Source: Pipra filicauda (Eukaryota > Chordata > Aves > Passeriformes > Pipridae). From it: a DNA stretch of 64,000 nucleotides. Below the pieces are notes generated by a model. It searched no databases and was not told the origin of the DNA. It saw only the letters and a list, made by a program, of their open reading frames with translations. A program made the position numbers and the translations under genes. Below are positions 41,401 to 54,629 of the stretch, piece after piece. Each line of letters begins with the position of its first letter. Within the stretch, counting starts at the first letter, position 1. The stretch spans positions 496,001-560,000 of the forward strand of contig NW_024104507.1 in NCBI RefSeq assembly GCF_003945595.2, in the 5' to 3' direction.

Positions 41401-43429
41401 TTTACCCCACAGAGTAGCTTAGAAGCAGTGTTAGCTGTCTTAGCAGATCAGTCATTTGTTTTGATAACTTGGGTGATTAATACACTGAAATGCAACTAGC
41501 TTATTCCAGATTCAGAATCGTTGAAAAATAATGCATAATAAAAGCTCTTCAGAAAACACTGATGCTTTAAGCATTCCTCAGTTTACCAGCTCTAGGAGAA
41601 GAAACAATGGAAATAGCCAAGAAATATTCTTCCATTGTGAAATTACAGAAGAAAACCCTTTTCACCCATGAATAGATTCCCTTTCCTTGATGAAACAAAG
41701 TATAGGTTTGGTCCAGCTGCTATTCCATCAGAGAAAACACAAGCAGAGACTGTAACAGTAGATGGTGCATATTCCTTCCTGGGAATTAATGCATGAGTTA
41801 AATAGACAAAAATCCAAATCATTGAAGGTGCATTTTCAACAGAGGCACTTTTAAGATCTTACTAAAAAAAAACCTTACTAAATCATTTTGAGGCAGAAGT
41901 CGATGCCCTTAAATACTTTTCATATATCTATACAGGCAGCTTAACCTGTTCTTAAACTCTAAACAAGGTTTTAAGATAGATCTGTGATGATCTCTGACTC
42001 ACTCAGTGTTTAAGCCCAACTGCCCAGGAGTGCTGGCATTGTTGTTCAAGGCCAGAGGAACGGCCCTGCAGGAATTGTGGAGCAGGTACTGCTGTGAAAA
42101 GGCCTGGGATCCCAAACAGGGATGGCTGCAGAAAGCAGATTTACTCATGTAACTGTGACATGAGCATGTTCACTTTCTGAGTCTGATCTGAAACTTGTGA
42201 TTGGAATCTTGAATTGTGAAACAGTTTGCGTCCCAAATTCACAACTTCACTTCCAGAGATTTTCCAGACCTCCAGCTCCAGTTTCTGAACAAGGCAGGGA
42301 ATAAGGCACTAGGCCAATGATAGTGAAACCTGGAGCAGCTCTGAGGGCTCTTCAGGTGCAAAGGACAGCTCTCGGCATTCCCTTCAGCTGACTCCCAGCA
42401 CAATTCCTCCATTTCTCAGAGGTGACGGGATAAAGTACTTGCAGATAATGCTCTTCTCTGGCCCTTGCCAGTATGGGATGTTTTGTTCCATTATCCCAGG
42501 CAATGAGAAGGTGTTTACAAATAGCCCAGCTTTGCATTAGTTGAATCTTGGTCTGCAATAGTATTGCAGACTCCAATTTTAACGAAGATTTTTGTTTTTC
42601 AAACTGGTTCTTGTACATATAGGTTCTCTCTTTTCTTAAACAACCCCAAAGCAAAAAAACAAAAGCCCCCAAATCAAAGACAAAACACCAAGAAGACTTA
42701 ATAAGGATTGAAAGTGGAGCTAGAAGGGAGATGGGAAGTGGGTTGCTAATGTTAAGTCCTACTGTCAGGAGGAGTTTAAGGCAGAGTAGGACACAATCCT
42801 GGGCCATGAATTTGCGTTGACTGATCCTGCACACCAGTGGGGAGCAAACCCAGCCCTCTGGAAGCAGAGACAGAGCTTTTGTTGTCTTAGATCTAAGAGT
42901 GCAGGTTAAGTTCTTCTGCTGTGGTGTTCAAGTGTCAGGTTAAGGGATTCAGCAGATATAAAACTGGAACAGCTCTGCCCGTACCAGGAGCACAATGTGC
43001 TTCCTCTCCCCATCACCTCCCACCCACCTGGTTGCCTTGCACAGGGACCAAACGCCACAGAGGTGCTGGCTCTGTGCCCTGGCAATGCACATCCACTTGC
43101 TCATCACCTAATTTGGGTCTCAGGGCAGTCTCAGGGCCCCCCCTATGTGGTGACATGCAGACACCCACTGCGTTCTGCAGAGAAGTGCAACACTTCTGAG
43201 AATTTTCCAGCCTGTAATACTGTTTCACAGGTACAAGGGCAGGCTGATTTCTGCAGTGTGAAAAACTTAGCATTTTTAAGCAGCCATTAGGCAAATAATA
43301 ACTCACCCAACAAATCACTGTTTGCCCTTCCTCAAACCCTGATTTTGCTACCATCCACGGCAGTGAAAATAATTATGTCAAAGGATGCATAACTAGTCCT
43401 TGTGTATATCAACATATGCATAAATATTC

Positions 43430-43540
43430 TGCTGTGCATCCAAATAAATCTCTGGCAGCTTCGCTGGGGCTCTGTAATTGTCTTTGATTAACCTAGACAT
43501 AATGATAGGGAGCTGCAAGATTGTAATGGAGATGAGAATT
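43430..43540. promoter_or_regulatory. Candidate noncoding regulatory element
   Basis: CTCTGTAATTGTCTTTGATT gives adjacent homeodomain and TCF/LEF-like cores, followed by ACCTAGACATAATGATAGG. Inference only. Confidence 0.25.
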
Positions 43541-46500
43541 CTACTTAACAAATGGCCTTAACAAATGCTAGTCTGTATATCTGCATTTGCTGGCTCACTC
43601 CTGAGAAACACAGGCTGGAGAGAACAGAGGAGAGGTGTTGAAATAAAATCATAGGACATGTAAGCTCAAAGCACTTGAGAGATGCAGTGAACCACGGTGT
43701 TCTCAAAAGCACAGGTTGTGCTCTCTCACTGCACGTGTGTTCTGATGGTTCTGATTTACAAATTGTTTGGAAAAAGAGAGGATTAAAGTTCCTGACATTT
43801 GTCATCTGAAACCTTCAAGATAGTTCACAAAGAAAAGTGATGTGATTTTTCTAGTCAGATAGACCAGCACAAAGGCAGATGTAGCAGGAACTGTGGCTTG
43901 AACAAAGGATTGATAGTCAGGAATTTGAGAACTGGAATCCTTGATCATATCATACCACCACATCCAGTGTTTATGTATACAAATAAGGCAATTAAGGCAA
44001 AACCCCCACATACCTAATGTTCCTTACCTGAATAAGAGTTCAATAACTAGAGACACCTGCAGATCAGAGTCTGTTCCAAAGATCATTGCATTAAGTGGGT
44101 CCTTACTCCTGATTATAAAAAATAGGCTCAACCTCTGTTCCTCAGCTTTTCCTTCTGACAAGTGACGGGGTGTTAAAAACAGTGATGATTCATCAGATGT
44201 GTTATAAGGAACATTATCAGCTGAGATGAATGTTACATCATGTGTAATATTTATTGTCAGAGCAAGAGGAAATGTTTTCTAAAATTTAAATTTCAGCTAT
44301 GAACTTTGGCAGACTTTCAAATGTTAATGATTTTTTGGGGGATTCCATGCAGAACTGTTGATGTGTTTTCTGAATCTGGTTTGCTTGCGTGTTGCAATTT
44401 ATGTATTTCCGTTTGCTTTCTTAATTCCTTTCAGATACAGAAAGTATCTGGTATATGTGGTAGCTCTCTTATGCCTTGGTCTGGAGAAAATATCTGAGAA
44501 CGTCCTCTTTAATGTCCTTTTTCATAGAACTGCCCAGTGACACCATCACAATGTAACTGTCCCAGGATAAATATTTTGGGGTAATTTCCTTACTCTGTTC
44601 TCCTGTACTTCATATCTGACATTTCTACCTTAGGATTATCAGCTCTGCTTAGCATTAGGTATCATTGAAAATTAGGGTTTTTTTAAAAATAACATATCTT
44701 TTAAATATACTTATTTTAATTAAAATGTAAATCATCAGGGAAATACAACAAAATGACTAAATGTTGGGTAGGGATTTTTCATATGATAGAGATGTCACTT
44801 CTTGAAAGAAATCCAGACCTGACAGAAGCTGACAGAATAAAGGCCACAAAATTCAGCTGTTAGCCTCTATGATGCGCTTGGGGAATACTGATTCTCAGCT
44901 CTGACTACAATAATAATACAGGGTTTGGAAGGTGCAAGAATGTCCACATTCTAACACCTATTCAGTAAATTTCTAGAACTGAAATACTCTTCTTCTATGA
45001 CTTGGAAAACAAACACATAAACACAAACATAAACAGAAGATGTAAATGAGAGATGGACTTTGCTACTGAGCACAGCAATAATGCATGTGACTAACTACTT
45101 CCCCAAACTGGGTAATAAATAGTCTGACTGAGCATTATGAGTTTGACTTCATTGGTTTACAGGCTGGTTCCTAAACTGCACTTTTTAATGCCCAACCCTA
45201 TTTGGGTACAGGTCGAGAAATTCATTAATATGCTGGCAAGTAGTTCCAAAAAATTAGATGCTAAACTGAAACCTGAATGACAAACTCACTCTCACTGACC
45301 TCAGCTGAAGTTTGGACCATTGTATGCACGTATCCATAGTGGTCCACCAGCTATACATCAGATTTAAAGGGCCAAAGGGATACAGAGAAAGACCTTTTCA
45401 GCTCCTATTATATTTCACCGTGCATCTGTCAAAACTAACAAGATACAACCTGAGGAGGGAAACAGTACTTGAATAACATTTCATGGTGTCAGATAACTTG
45501 TTTTTGAACTTGTAGTATGAGCTAATGCTGATTTGCACACCGAAGTAAAGTTTATTTTTGAGAAACAGTCATCACATACTAAAGTAATTTACATATTAAA
45601 ATAGGAAAGCATCAGACACCCTTATTTTAAACAAAGCTGACTCTGGCTTCATTGGCTTCAGCAAAAGATGCATTACACCTTGACTTTGTCCAAAAATTAC
45701 TTTACAACTTCAATGATAACCACGGGGTTACTAGCAGGAATGCTGTCAACAAAATATAGTTACATCCACCACAATCTCAATGAAAGTTTCCTTGAATACT
45801 ACAATACAGAGAATGATCTTAGAGATGGAGGAAACAGCACAAAAAGAGCATAAGAAAATGGCACGAAGTCAATACAGTGTGTTTTCAGAACAAACTGAAA
45901 GGAGGAAAAATGAGATGTCTTAGATCCCTTGGCATCTGTAAACATCAAGAAGACATCACATTTGGGCTAATCTCGAGGAAAAGCAGCCACATAAAGTAAA
46001 TCTACAGGCTTTCTAAAGTAAATCTATGGGCTTTTTTGACTTTCTAAAGGATGGAAGATAATAGACGAATAAGAAGATAAAAGGAAGTCCTCTTTCTTTT
46101 TTTGTTAGAAAAGTTGCTTTAAAGTAGGATGGACTTTTTTTTCCTCTTACTTTGTAGGATCTATTTTAAATGACCTATTTAAATGTTCTGCAATTATGGT
46201 GCTTTTGTATATTTTCCATGCCGAGCGAACAGAAAGGGAATCCCTTGAAGTCATGGTATTTTAACCAACCAAAGAATAATCTTCTTTTTCTTTCTCTCTG
46301 AATTCTTCATACAAGGTGTCTTAAAATAGATAAGACAGGTTCATTACTGTTGTCATAATTGTCAGCTTCTGTCAGTTCCATTAGTGGATAAAGGTGTCTC
46401 TGAATATTACTCATGCATTCCTAGCCAGCCTCCCAAACTCTGTACAAGCTTCCTAAAACCATCCCCTCTGCTGCTCTTTCCAGTCACTCCAGCCTGTTGT

Positions 46501-47849
46501 TCAGCTGTTCAGCATGATCCCTGCTCCAATCCCTTCATTGGGACACAGCAGTTTTTTCTTCTTAATCCTCCTTCACTGCTTTTTGCTTACCTTATTGATA
46601 TGTTAACATCCGAATATCTTTACTGATATATTAATCACTTATATAAGAAAATTTATTCCCCCTTATGTTCAGAGCATGCTGACCTCAGATTTGCCCGGGC
46701 AGGGTATAACTTCATATCTTGGAGAAGACCTCAAATGTTGTATATCAAAAGAGTATTCAGGTTACAGATCTTCAGATTAAGCAGAGACATTGTTTTTGAT
46801 TTCTTTCTTTATACTGAATGTGTCTACAAGCGTATCCTCCTCTTGGCTTAAGAGGATTCCAATAATGCTAGAATTTGCCTTTAGACTACAATGTTACCAA
46901 CGTTCAGGCATCAGTTTAGACTTTTCACATTAATCTGACTTTGATTCTTTCACTATTTAGTAAATATGCATAAATGTTTCTTCTGAAAATGAGATTTCAT
47001 GGACATGTGGGAAGAAAAGATATTTTCCTTTTTAAATGTTAGAAGGCCCAAGTGTGAGAAAATAACAGGCTTTGTTCTGGTGGAGCGAGGAAACTCTACA
47101 GAATTTTACTTTTCTTCTTTAATTTTCTAAATAAACTTTGATTAAAATTAAATTTACATGACTGTGAAGCTGTAGTAAACATTGTCAAACTTTTAATATA
47201 TGCTGTTGCTCTGTGTTTAGTCCAGCTCATTCTCCTTCCATAACTTGTCCCATCTCTCTCGCACCCCCGTAAGTATCTGGGTACTCACACCACTAATCAC
47301 ACATCAGGTTTAACACTTCTGAAGCACTTTAGAAGCCAGTTCAGTTCAATAATTTGACTGAAAACTAACCTAACCCAGAGAAGAAAAAAGCACTTATTTC
47401 GAGGTTAGTGAGCTGGTTCAAGGAGGGTCCAATAAATGCCAGAGACCACACGTGAGTCCAAGACCCTTCGGCTTGTAATTTAAAAAACTTCACTATTCTG
47501 AATAACTATTTTACACACCATAAAAATCTAACTTTAATTTTTTAAAGATATTTATGGGGTTTTCCCATCTTCCTTTTGATGGTTCAGCTCCCTGTTCCGT
47601 GGTGTGTCCATCCAGAGGAGAATGCAGCAGAGCTGCCTCTACCTATTGCTGTGCTTACATCTTTGCTAAGGTAAGGAAGATTTCATTTACCTACTTTTGG
47701 AGTAGTCTGGATTGGCTGCTCAGGCCCTGGAGACAGTTATGTGAGGCAGCCAGATAATGGGAGGACATTCCAACCTTCACCCAGCTCTGAAATCCATAAA
47801 GAGGGTGAGACACCCATCTCAACCACAATCTTTCCTGAGAGAGAAGCCC

Positions 47850-48075
47850 TGTCAGAGGAGATTTAGGTTGGGAAAAGGCTCTTCATGTAGAGGATGTTTG
47901 GGCACTGGAACAGGCTCCCCAGGGAAGCAGTCACAGCACCAAGCCTGGAAGAGTTCAAGAAGCATTTGGACAGTCCTATCAGGCACATGGTAGGATTGTT
48001 GGGGATGTCCTGTGCAGGACTTGATGGTCCTTGTTGGTCCCTTCCAACACAGGATATTCTATAACTCTATGATCA
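47850..48075 (+). mobile_element. CR1 LINE 3'-end fragment
   Basis: Shows the common avian CR1 order: AGATTTAGGTTGGGAAAAGG, GGGCACTGGAACAGGCTCCC, GTCACAGCACCAAGCCTGGA, GAAGCATTTGGACAGTCCTA, then GGTCCCTTCCAACACAGGAT and the tail ATTCTATAACTCTATGATC at about 48,056-48,074. It is 5'-truncated. The small open frames overlapping it are CR1-derived and not genes. Confidence 0.93.
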
Positions 48076-51000
48076 TTTTGGTATGGTGTCAAAATGTTTG
48101 CTGCTAAAAGCAAACATCTCTTTTTTGGTTGTGGGTTCATCATTCCTTCCCTGAAGCCAGTTGATATCAGATCAGCACAGGTGTTTAATCATTAGGTTAA
48201 AAAACATATCACAACTCAGTTACTGAAGTAGCTGCAATTCCTTTCTTGAAAGACCATGCTTCTACATTCCTCTGCAGTAGTCTAGAGGCAACAGGAGAGC
48301 GACTATTGGCCTTCTTTTTTAAAAACAATAACAAAAAAGTCTGTAAGCTCATGAGCCTATGGATGCTTTAACTGAAATTAATAGAAAATGCAAAAGTAGA
48401 GGAAATTAGGGCAGCTGCAAAAGAAGCCCCAGAAGCAAAAGCAGATTAAAGTAGAGCAATGAGCAAACCCATGCAACAACTTAATTTTGCTTCAGATATT
48501 TCCCCCTTAGTAACTTTATTCCTTAAATCAAGCAACAAGTCTAAAGCACGTGGTTTCTTCTGTAGAGGCCTATTAGTTCTACCACAGTGGTCTGCCAGCT
48601 GATGAGCACAGGAACTGCAGGACTTGGGGAGTGACTCTCGTGCTGAGAGACAAGAGTAGCTGGCAAGTTGCTCTGTGCTTATTCCCTGCCCCACATTGTC
48701 ACAGCTTGAAGCTCTTGGTCCAAGAGACAGCACCAGCTTAAACTTCAGCAAAAATGGAATTTTTATTTTTCATTCTACAGATTGAATGACAATTATTTGA
48801 TTCTCTTTCATAATATTTTGTAGGAAGCTTCATTCTTGAACCTTCTAAGAAATGAAGTAAAAGACTTTTCTGCTTGTAGGTAGCTTAATGAGGCAGTTAT
48901 ACCATCAACCCTTACACATGTGAGAAGCCCCATTTAGGACTGTGGAATTCCAGAAGGTGATAAAAAACTCTGATGTGTGAGGAAAATATGGAGGAGTGAG
49001 GACTTAAATTAGAATATTCTAAATTCATATTCTGTTAATGTCAAGAGACCTCAACCCATCCAGTCCTGACTGGAAACCTAACAGATTTGGTATTCATAGC
49101 ATAAAAGATTTCCCCTGCTCCACTGTTGAAGATAAAGTTATTAGGAGCAAACAAAGACCCATGTCTTGTAACACAGTACATTTTCTCCCCTTCTTAAAGT
49201 ACCTTTTTCCTTCCTATCCTCCATCATTTCCAACCACAGTCAAAGTTCTTTAAATTTCCACTGCAGTACATGGCCATAGTTCTTTTATTCAGCTAATAGG
49301 CTGTTCGCTCAGGGAGGATGAAGTGTTATTTCATGATTTGGTGTATTCAATAATGTCAGAATTTTCTAGCACAGGAGCCTTATTCTAAAGATTCTTATTC
49401 TCTTCTCAAGAAATCAGTTAGTGAGCAGTTTCCACAAGAGAGTTGGGTAGGACAACAGCAGTTGCTTCTAGGCTTAACCTTATACCATAAAACCTTATGG
49501 AAAAATATCCCAGGGATGTTCTTCATCCATTATTTTTTCAAATTTGCTTTCTCCTGATTTCACACTTGGTTGTCTCAGGGGGCAAGAGGATAGGCCAAAC
49601 TTGGCTTTAGCCTCTGACAGTGAACGGGAGGGTGAACAACCCCTGGGTAAATGAGCAGAGAGAAAGAAAATAAGTAAAGCACGGGACATTTTGCAATTTA
49701 GTGAAATAAAATGCCTACCCACTGTGCTCTGACAGCATAGTGTTATGGAAAGCTGGCAAGCACAGTGTTATGGAGCTGGACATCCCCACAAGCTGAGTTT
49801 ACAAAGAGAACTGGTCAGAAGACCTGCTACCAGCAGCTGCCCACTTGATCGAACATTCAAGACAACAACTCATTGCAAATGAATAGCAAAAATGGAACTA
49901 AAAATCCCTGGCAATCCCTGCTGAAGGGATGCACACATTTCCAGCGTTTTCTCAGGTTCCCTGGGGGCAATGGGTTACTTGTTGCACATTGAAGAGGGTG
50001 TCTCAATAAAATGGAGTAATTTAAGTGGAAATAGCAGAGAGACAGGCAGAGACATATATCTGACAGTTTCTTCCACTTTATTTAGCACAGTGCTCTTTCT
50101 CAGTGGGTCTGTCTTCAGTCTACTGCAGACTTGCACTGTTTGCTCTCACACTGTACCTTTAAAAGGATGTACATGCTGGGGCTCACTCAAGTACATACAG
50201 AGTTTTCAAGGATGCTCTTCCTCCCCCTCTTCTGACTGGCAGTCTGGCAAAATACACAGAAGACAGGGCCAGTGGGTGGAGTTATTGATTGGGGTTTTGG
50301 TTGTTTTTTTCTTTCCTCCTCAAAAGGCTATGTCCTTATTAGTTGAAGCTCTATTATAAGAAAGAACTGCACAGTCATTGTACTCTGCTGTGTTGGATGT
50401 TGTTTGCTGAGTATGGCAGTTGTTACTGATCTGTCTGGGAGCAGAAACATGCTGTAGACCTGTTAAACACAAATTGTTTATCCACAGAAACCCCAGAAAC
50501 AGACAGAGCCCATAAAAAACCTTTACTTTCGTATTCAAAGAATTGTTAACCAGACTTCCACATGTTCAAACAAAACAGTTTATTCCTTACCTGGGCCTGT
50601 GCAAAGGGCCTAAACATTAACTTTGGGGCTATTTTTACCATTCTTTGGGAAAAGAAAGGAGTAACATGTAGTGCTTACATAACAACTATAAAATAGAGTC
50701 TGATCCAAATGGTTTCCCATTAATTTCTGGAGACTTTTTATATAAGTTTCTACTCCTGGCATGAACCTTTTCAAACAGAGCAACCCCAACACATATGTGT
50801 GCACGTTTCTTCTCTCCCAGGTGTGTTTTTGGCAGCTGGATAAACAAGGCTTGCTCACTGGTGGCCAGCAGAGATGTTGGCACATGAGCAAGGAAAGCGT
50901 GCTCCTGTGCTTCTCATGACAATTGCTATTTCTTGTCTTGGTCTCCTGCTTTGAATAGCCAGGGGTGTGTGGGTCATAGGTATCTTTGGTTTGGAAAAAG

Positions 51001-52879
51001 AGCAGAGAAGTGCAACTGGGAGCCTGTGGAAAAAGCCTTTAGCATGAGCACGTGTTCATAGGTAACATAAAGGTAGGTGGCTGGCAACTATATGCAAGAC
51101 ACCTCCTCCCCACCACTCAAGTGCACACATACAGCCTGATTTCAGGTGCTGCATCTTAAATTGTACTTGTAAATGCCCAGGAAGGAGTAGGATGTTTAGC
51201 TCCTGCTTTCTGACAGTTCATTTCTCACTCAGAAAACTACTGTGGATGAAAAAAACAAAGCAACTTATTGCAGAGAACTTCCCAGCTGAAGTCCTATTTG
51301 CATGTGTGTCAAATGGTGGGAGGAAAATGCTCTCCAGGGTTTCCTGCTGTGAGCAGTAGACTCAGCATCTCAACTGGCCTCTGCATTTTGATGACTCCGT
51401 TACAGGAAGCTTTTTCTCCTGACAGACTTTGAACGCACACAAAGCTCAGTCTCAAGTTCCTGCATCGGCCCAGAATTGAATTGGGAGAGGTAGGTGACCA
51501 AGAAAGTCTGTATGTTTAAAGGAGAAGTATTATTTAGAAGCTCTCAGAAAAACATGAAAAGAAATAGAATATAAATAGGCTTCTGAAACTTCTGAGTAGA
51601 TTGAATGATGAGTAAAAAGTACCTTTCTCTCCCAAGAACTTCTACTTAGATATGGCAGCGGCATTATCAACAAGCTAATTGTGCAATTACTGAATGCCCC
51701 CCTGAGTGTGTCTGCTTGGGTGGGAAGTATTGTGTCTCACATTTCTACTTTTTCTTCAAATACTCTGCAGAAAATCCTGTTATGAATCTGTCTGCCTGTT
51801 AGCTTTTGCTCTCCTTAAGCTAAGCTGAAGAAGGAAAAATACGTGCTGCTGTGGCAAACAACAGACAGGGGAAAAAAGTCAAAGGAGATGAATGAGGTTC
51901 CATCACAGCAGGAAATTTAGGAAAAGGTTAGAGATGACAATATTGGGCATGGTGTGTAGCCTGAAGTAATCTTGTAAACTTCAGGAAACCAGACCAGATA
52001 CTCCAACTTGCCCTGTCTGGCTCTGCTGTCTTCCAATTACTGTCTACCATCAGGCTACACAGAAAATTTCTACTGATAATGATAGAACCTCTAGCTGGAT
52101 TTCAAAAAAGGGGTACAACCAAGTGATTCTTTAAAACACCCCTTAAAGTGTTTTATTCCTTAAGCACATCATCATCTTGGATCTCAGTCTTGACCTTAAG
52201 CTTGTGCTTATGTTATACTTTAAAATTATCCTCAGTCTGTTTTGGATTGTTGTCCTGACATATAAGCCTAAATCTTAGTGAGTTTGACATGATGTAATGC
52301 TAGGGCAAGTAGCTTAGAGATCACTTAAATAAGATTTGGAGAAGGAGTTATTTTTTGTGACTGTAGATTAGAAATAAAAAAATATGACATACTAAAACCC
52401 TAATAATGAAATTGTGTTGCATAACTAAGTTTCCTTCTCAGATAAGTTCTACAACACCATAAACATTTGCCATTGGCAGTAGCCACTTATAATAGAAACA
52501 AGAATGATTTGCTTATAGTGCAATTTCAGTTCTCAAATACATACCCATATCATGGTTTACTTGGTTAAAATATATTTTATTATGCTCCCTGCTTGATGTT
52601 TGATTCAGTCTTCTTAAGTAGTTGTCTGAATGGTGGTGGGAGTAGTGACCTCTTTGAAACTGTCAATATGCTCCTTCACCTACTAAATAAGCAAGGAATG
52701 AGTTTGACATACCACTTAAGGTAGCTGGTTAAACAAAATAGGCGTCTTGATCCTTACACCTGCATTTCCGTGCCTGTTGTTAAAACAGAGCTATAAGCCA
52801 GATATCATTCTAAATGAGTTTTATTCTAGACCTTTGCTCTCTAATTCATTGGTTTATTTAAATAGAGTTTGAAAAATTC

Positions 52880-53170
52880 AGTTTAAACTATATGCAAATC
52901 CTTCTAAACCAGGCCCTTTATATACACACGTTCCCTTTTGTGTGAACAGTACTTTGTTAATGGCTCAATAATTAAGGGAGTTTACATTTTAAAGACTTCA
53001 GTTTTTAATTGGCTGAATATTAATCACAGATCACTTTCAGTTCTGTTGTGATATGCAAATTATTGATGCCTCAGCTGCATTTGTTTTCAGGTATCAATCT
53101 AACCGCATAATGCAAAATAACATTCTGCAATTATTTCAATTAGATGCAGTCAGCCTTTGGAGCAAGCTAT
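52880..53170. promoter_or_regulatory. Candidate proximal regulatory element upstream of the SLITRK4 CpG island
   Basis: Two perfect octamer motifs ATGCAAAT (52,892 and 53,053), recognised by POU factors, together with GAATATTAATCACAG, AATTATTGATGCC and CAATTATTTCAATTAG, all within 300 bp and less than 1 kb from the CpG island. It has the look of a conserved neural enhancer. Inference only. Confidence 0.35.
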
Positions 53171-53704
53171 TTATTTCATTTCAGTAAATGAAGAAAGCAG
53201 TTGCTGTTTTCCATTCCCTGGTGTTTACTGCCCAGAACTAGGACTCACAACTGGTATGTGTACAGCACATAAACAGTTTTCTAACTGGATCACGTTAGAA
53301 TTCATGGTAAAGGGCAAGCAATTGAACTCCCCTTGCAAGATTTCATTTGGCTAACTGACTCTTCTGCTTTGGAATGAGATGTCACCTTGTTTGGGGGTAT
53401 TCATTACCATTTTAAAGTGTATTATGAAAGGTAGAGTCAATAAGAGTTCCTAATTAGCAGAATCTGTTTAGCACAAGCGCATAACATTAGAGGATTTTTT
53501 CCATCAGACTGCAGCTGTTACCTAGGCAGAGAGGAGGAATTCCACCTAACCACAAAGACTAAGATAGACAAATAGCTGCGCTGTCTTAAGAACGGTTCGG
53601 GTATGTCTCCTCGCAGCGATTTCGCTCCATAATTGCAATCCACATTAAATGCAGCAAATGTTACCACCCTGCCCACTCAGTTTCCACCTCTACTTTTGTT
53701 TCAA
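53171..53704. other. Immediate upstream flank of the CpG island
   Basis: Noncoding, AT-rich. At 53,570-53,670 composition begins to shift, with several CpG (ACGGTTCGGGTATG, GCAGCGATTTCGCTCC), and could include distal promoter sequence or an upstream start site. No coding potential. Confidence 0.5.
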
Positions 53705-53742
53705 GCGGGGAGGGAGACAGAAAAGGAAGGGGGGGGGAAGTC

Positions 53743-53773
<31 letters not shown>

Positions 53774-53808
53774 TTCTTCTCTTCTCTCCTTCCCCGCTCC
53801 GCTCTCCC
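53705..53808. repeat. Homopurine tract followed by (TTTC)n homopyrimidine tract
   Basis: About 35 bases of almost pure purine (G/A) switch at about 53,740 to nearly 70 bases of pure pyrimidine, including about eight TTTC units at 53,743-53,774. The tract forms the upstream edge of the CpG island. Such mirror-like purine/pyrimidine sequence can adopt triplex structure and varies in length. Confidence 0.85.
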
Positions 53809-54119
53809 ATCCGCGGTACCCAGCGGCTCCAGGCGAGGGGCCCGCGATGCCCCGTCCCGGCCGCACCTCGGGCTGCACTTGTAGCTGCCGCTGCCGCCCA
53901 TGGCAGCCCCGCGGCCCCGCCGGCCCGGGGGGCTCCTCCCGCCCCGCCGACCCCGCCTGAGCCCCGCGGGGGCGCAGCCCGGCGCCTCCCCGGCAGCGGC
54001 ACCGGCGGCGCGGCGCCTCCGGGCGTGCGGGAGAGGCTCCGGCGGCGGCGATGCGCCGGGATTGCTCCCCCGGAGCGGCGTCTCCCTGCCCGCCGAAGCA
54101 GCGCCCGGGCGCTCGGTGC

Positions 54120-54180
54120 GTTGCGTGTGTTGTGTGTGTGCGAGTGTGTGTGTGAGTGTGCGGGTGTGCGTGTGGCGAAG
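54120..54180. repeat. Degenerate (TG)n tract within the CpG island
   Basis: Imperfect run of GTGTG units interrupted by CG (GTGCGAGTGTG and similar) over about 60 bp. It is probably transcribed if the first exon starts upstream of it. Confidence 0.8.
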
Positions 54181-54299
54181 GGGAGGGGGCTCACTGCGTG
54201 CAGGGGGTGGGCGAGAGCAGTGCGATGGGAGCGGGCGCCCGTGTGCAGAGGGATCCTCTCCCCGCATGTGTGCGGGGGACCGCGGTGCCGGGGCAGGGC

Positions 54300-54514
54300 T
54301 CAGCCAGGCTGCTGCTGCTGCTGCATGCGGCGGAGCCCGCGGGGTACCGCAGCGCCGGGCATCCCCTCGCCCCGCGCGGCCAGGGGTGCTCGCCCCGGCA
54401 GCCGCCCGGCTGCCCCCGCCGCCCGCTGCGGGCGCGGAGCCGCCGGAGCCGAGAGCGAGCGGGGAGAACGGCGGAGCGCAGCCGAGCGCGGCCGCGGCGA
54501 CCCCGGGCGCCGAG
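54300..54514 (+). other. SLITRK4: Candidate 3' part of a noncoding SLITRK4 first exon ending at a splice donor
   Basis: The sequence CGCCGAG|GTAGGG places a good donor GT at 54,515-54,516. It follows a GC-rich stretch with a short CTG/GCT run (54,308-54,323) typical of 5' UTRs. Joining this donor to the acceptor at 56,835 removes an intron of about 2.3 kb. The 5' boundary given is arbitrary because the start site is not visible. Two other donors (54,580 and 54,994) compete. Confidence 0.45.
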
Positions 54515-54574
54515 GTAGGGACGGTGCCGGGCTGTCCGCCGGGAGCATCGCCGGGGGCGGCGGGCGCCCCGCCG

Positions 54575-54588
54575 GGCGTGTGAGTGCG
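54575..54588 (+). other. Alternative splice donor candidate
   Basis: GCGT|GTGAGTGCG, with GT at 54,580-54,581, matches the donor consensus well on the intron side (GTGAGT) but less well on the exon side. It could end a longer version of the first noncoding exon. Confidence 0.3.
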
Positions 54589-54629
54589 GGCGGGGGTGGG
54601 GGCACGGCGGGGCCGCGTGTGCGTTGGCG

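Larger units (their letters stand above)
40116..52879. other. Gene desert, proximal part
   Basis: AT-rich noncoding sequence between CR1 copies and the SLITRK4 promoter region. Short imperfect duplications are present, for example AAAGTAAATCTA twice at about 45,995-46,030. No gene is supported. Confidence 0.7.

Noticed and set aside
42352..42834. 160-codon minus-strand open frame
   Set aside because: No domain, no repeats, no splice or promoter context, and a composition like surrounding noncoding DNA.
53661..54267. 177- and 188-codon minus-strand frames across the CA and GA repeats
   Set aside because: Translations consist of repeat-derived HTHT and KERKKER stretches and GC-rich filler; no coding signal.
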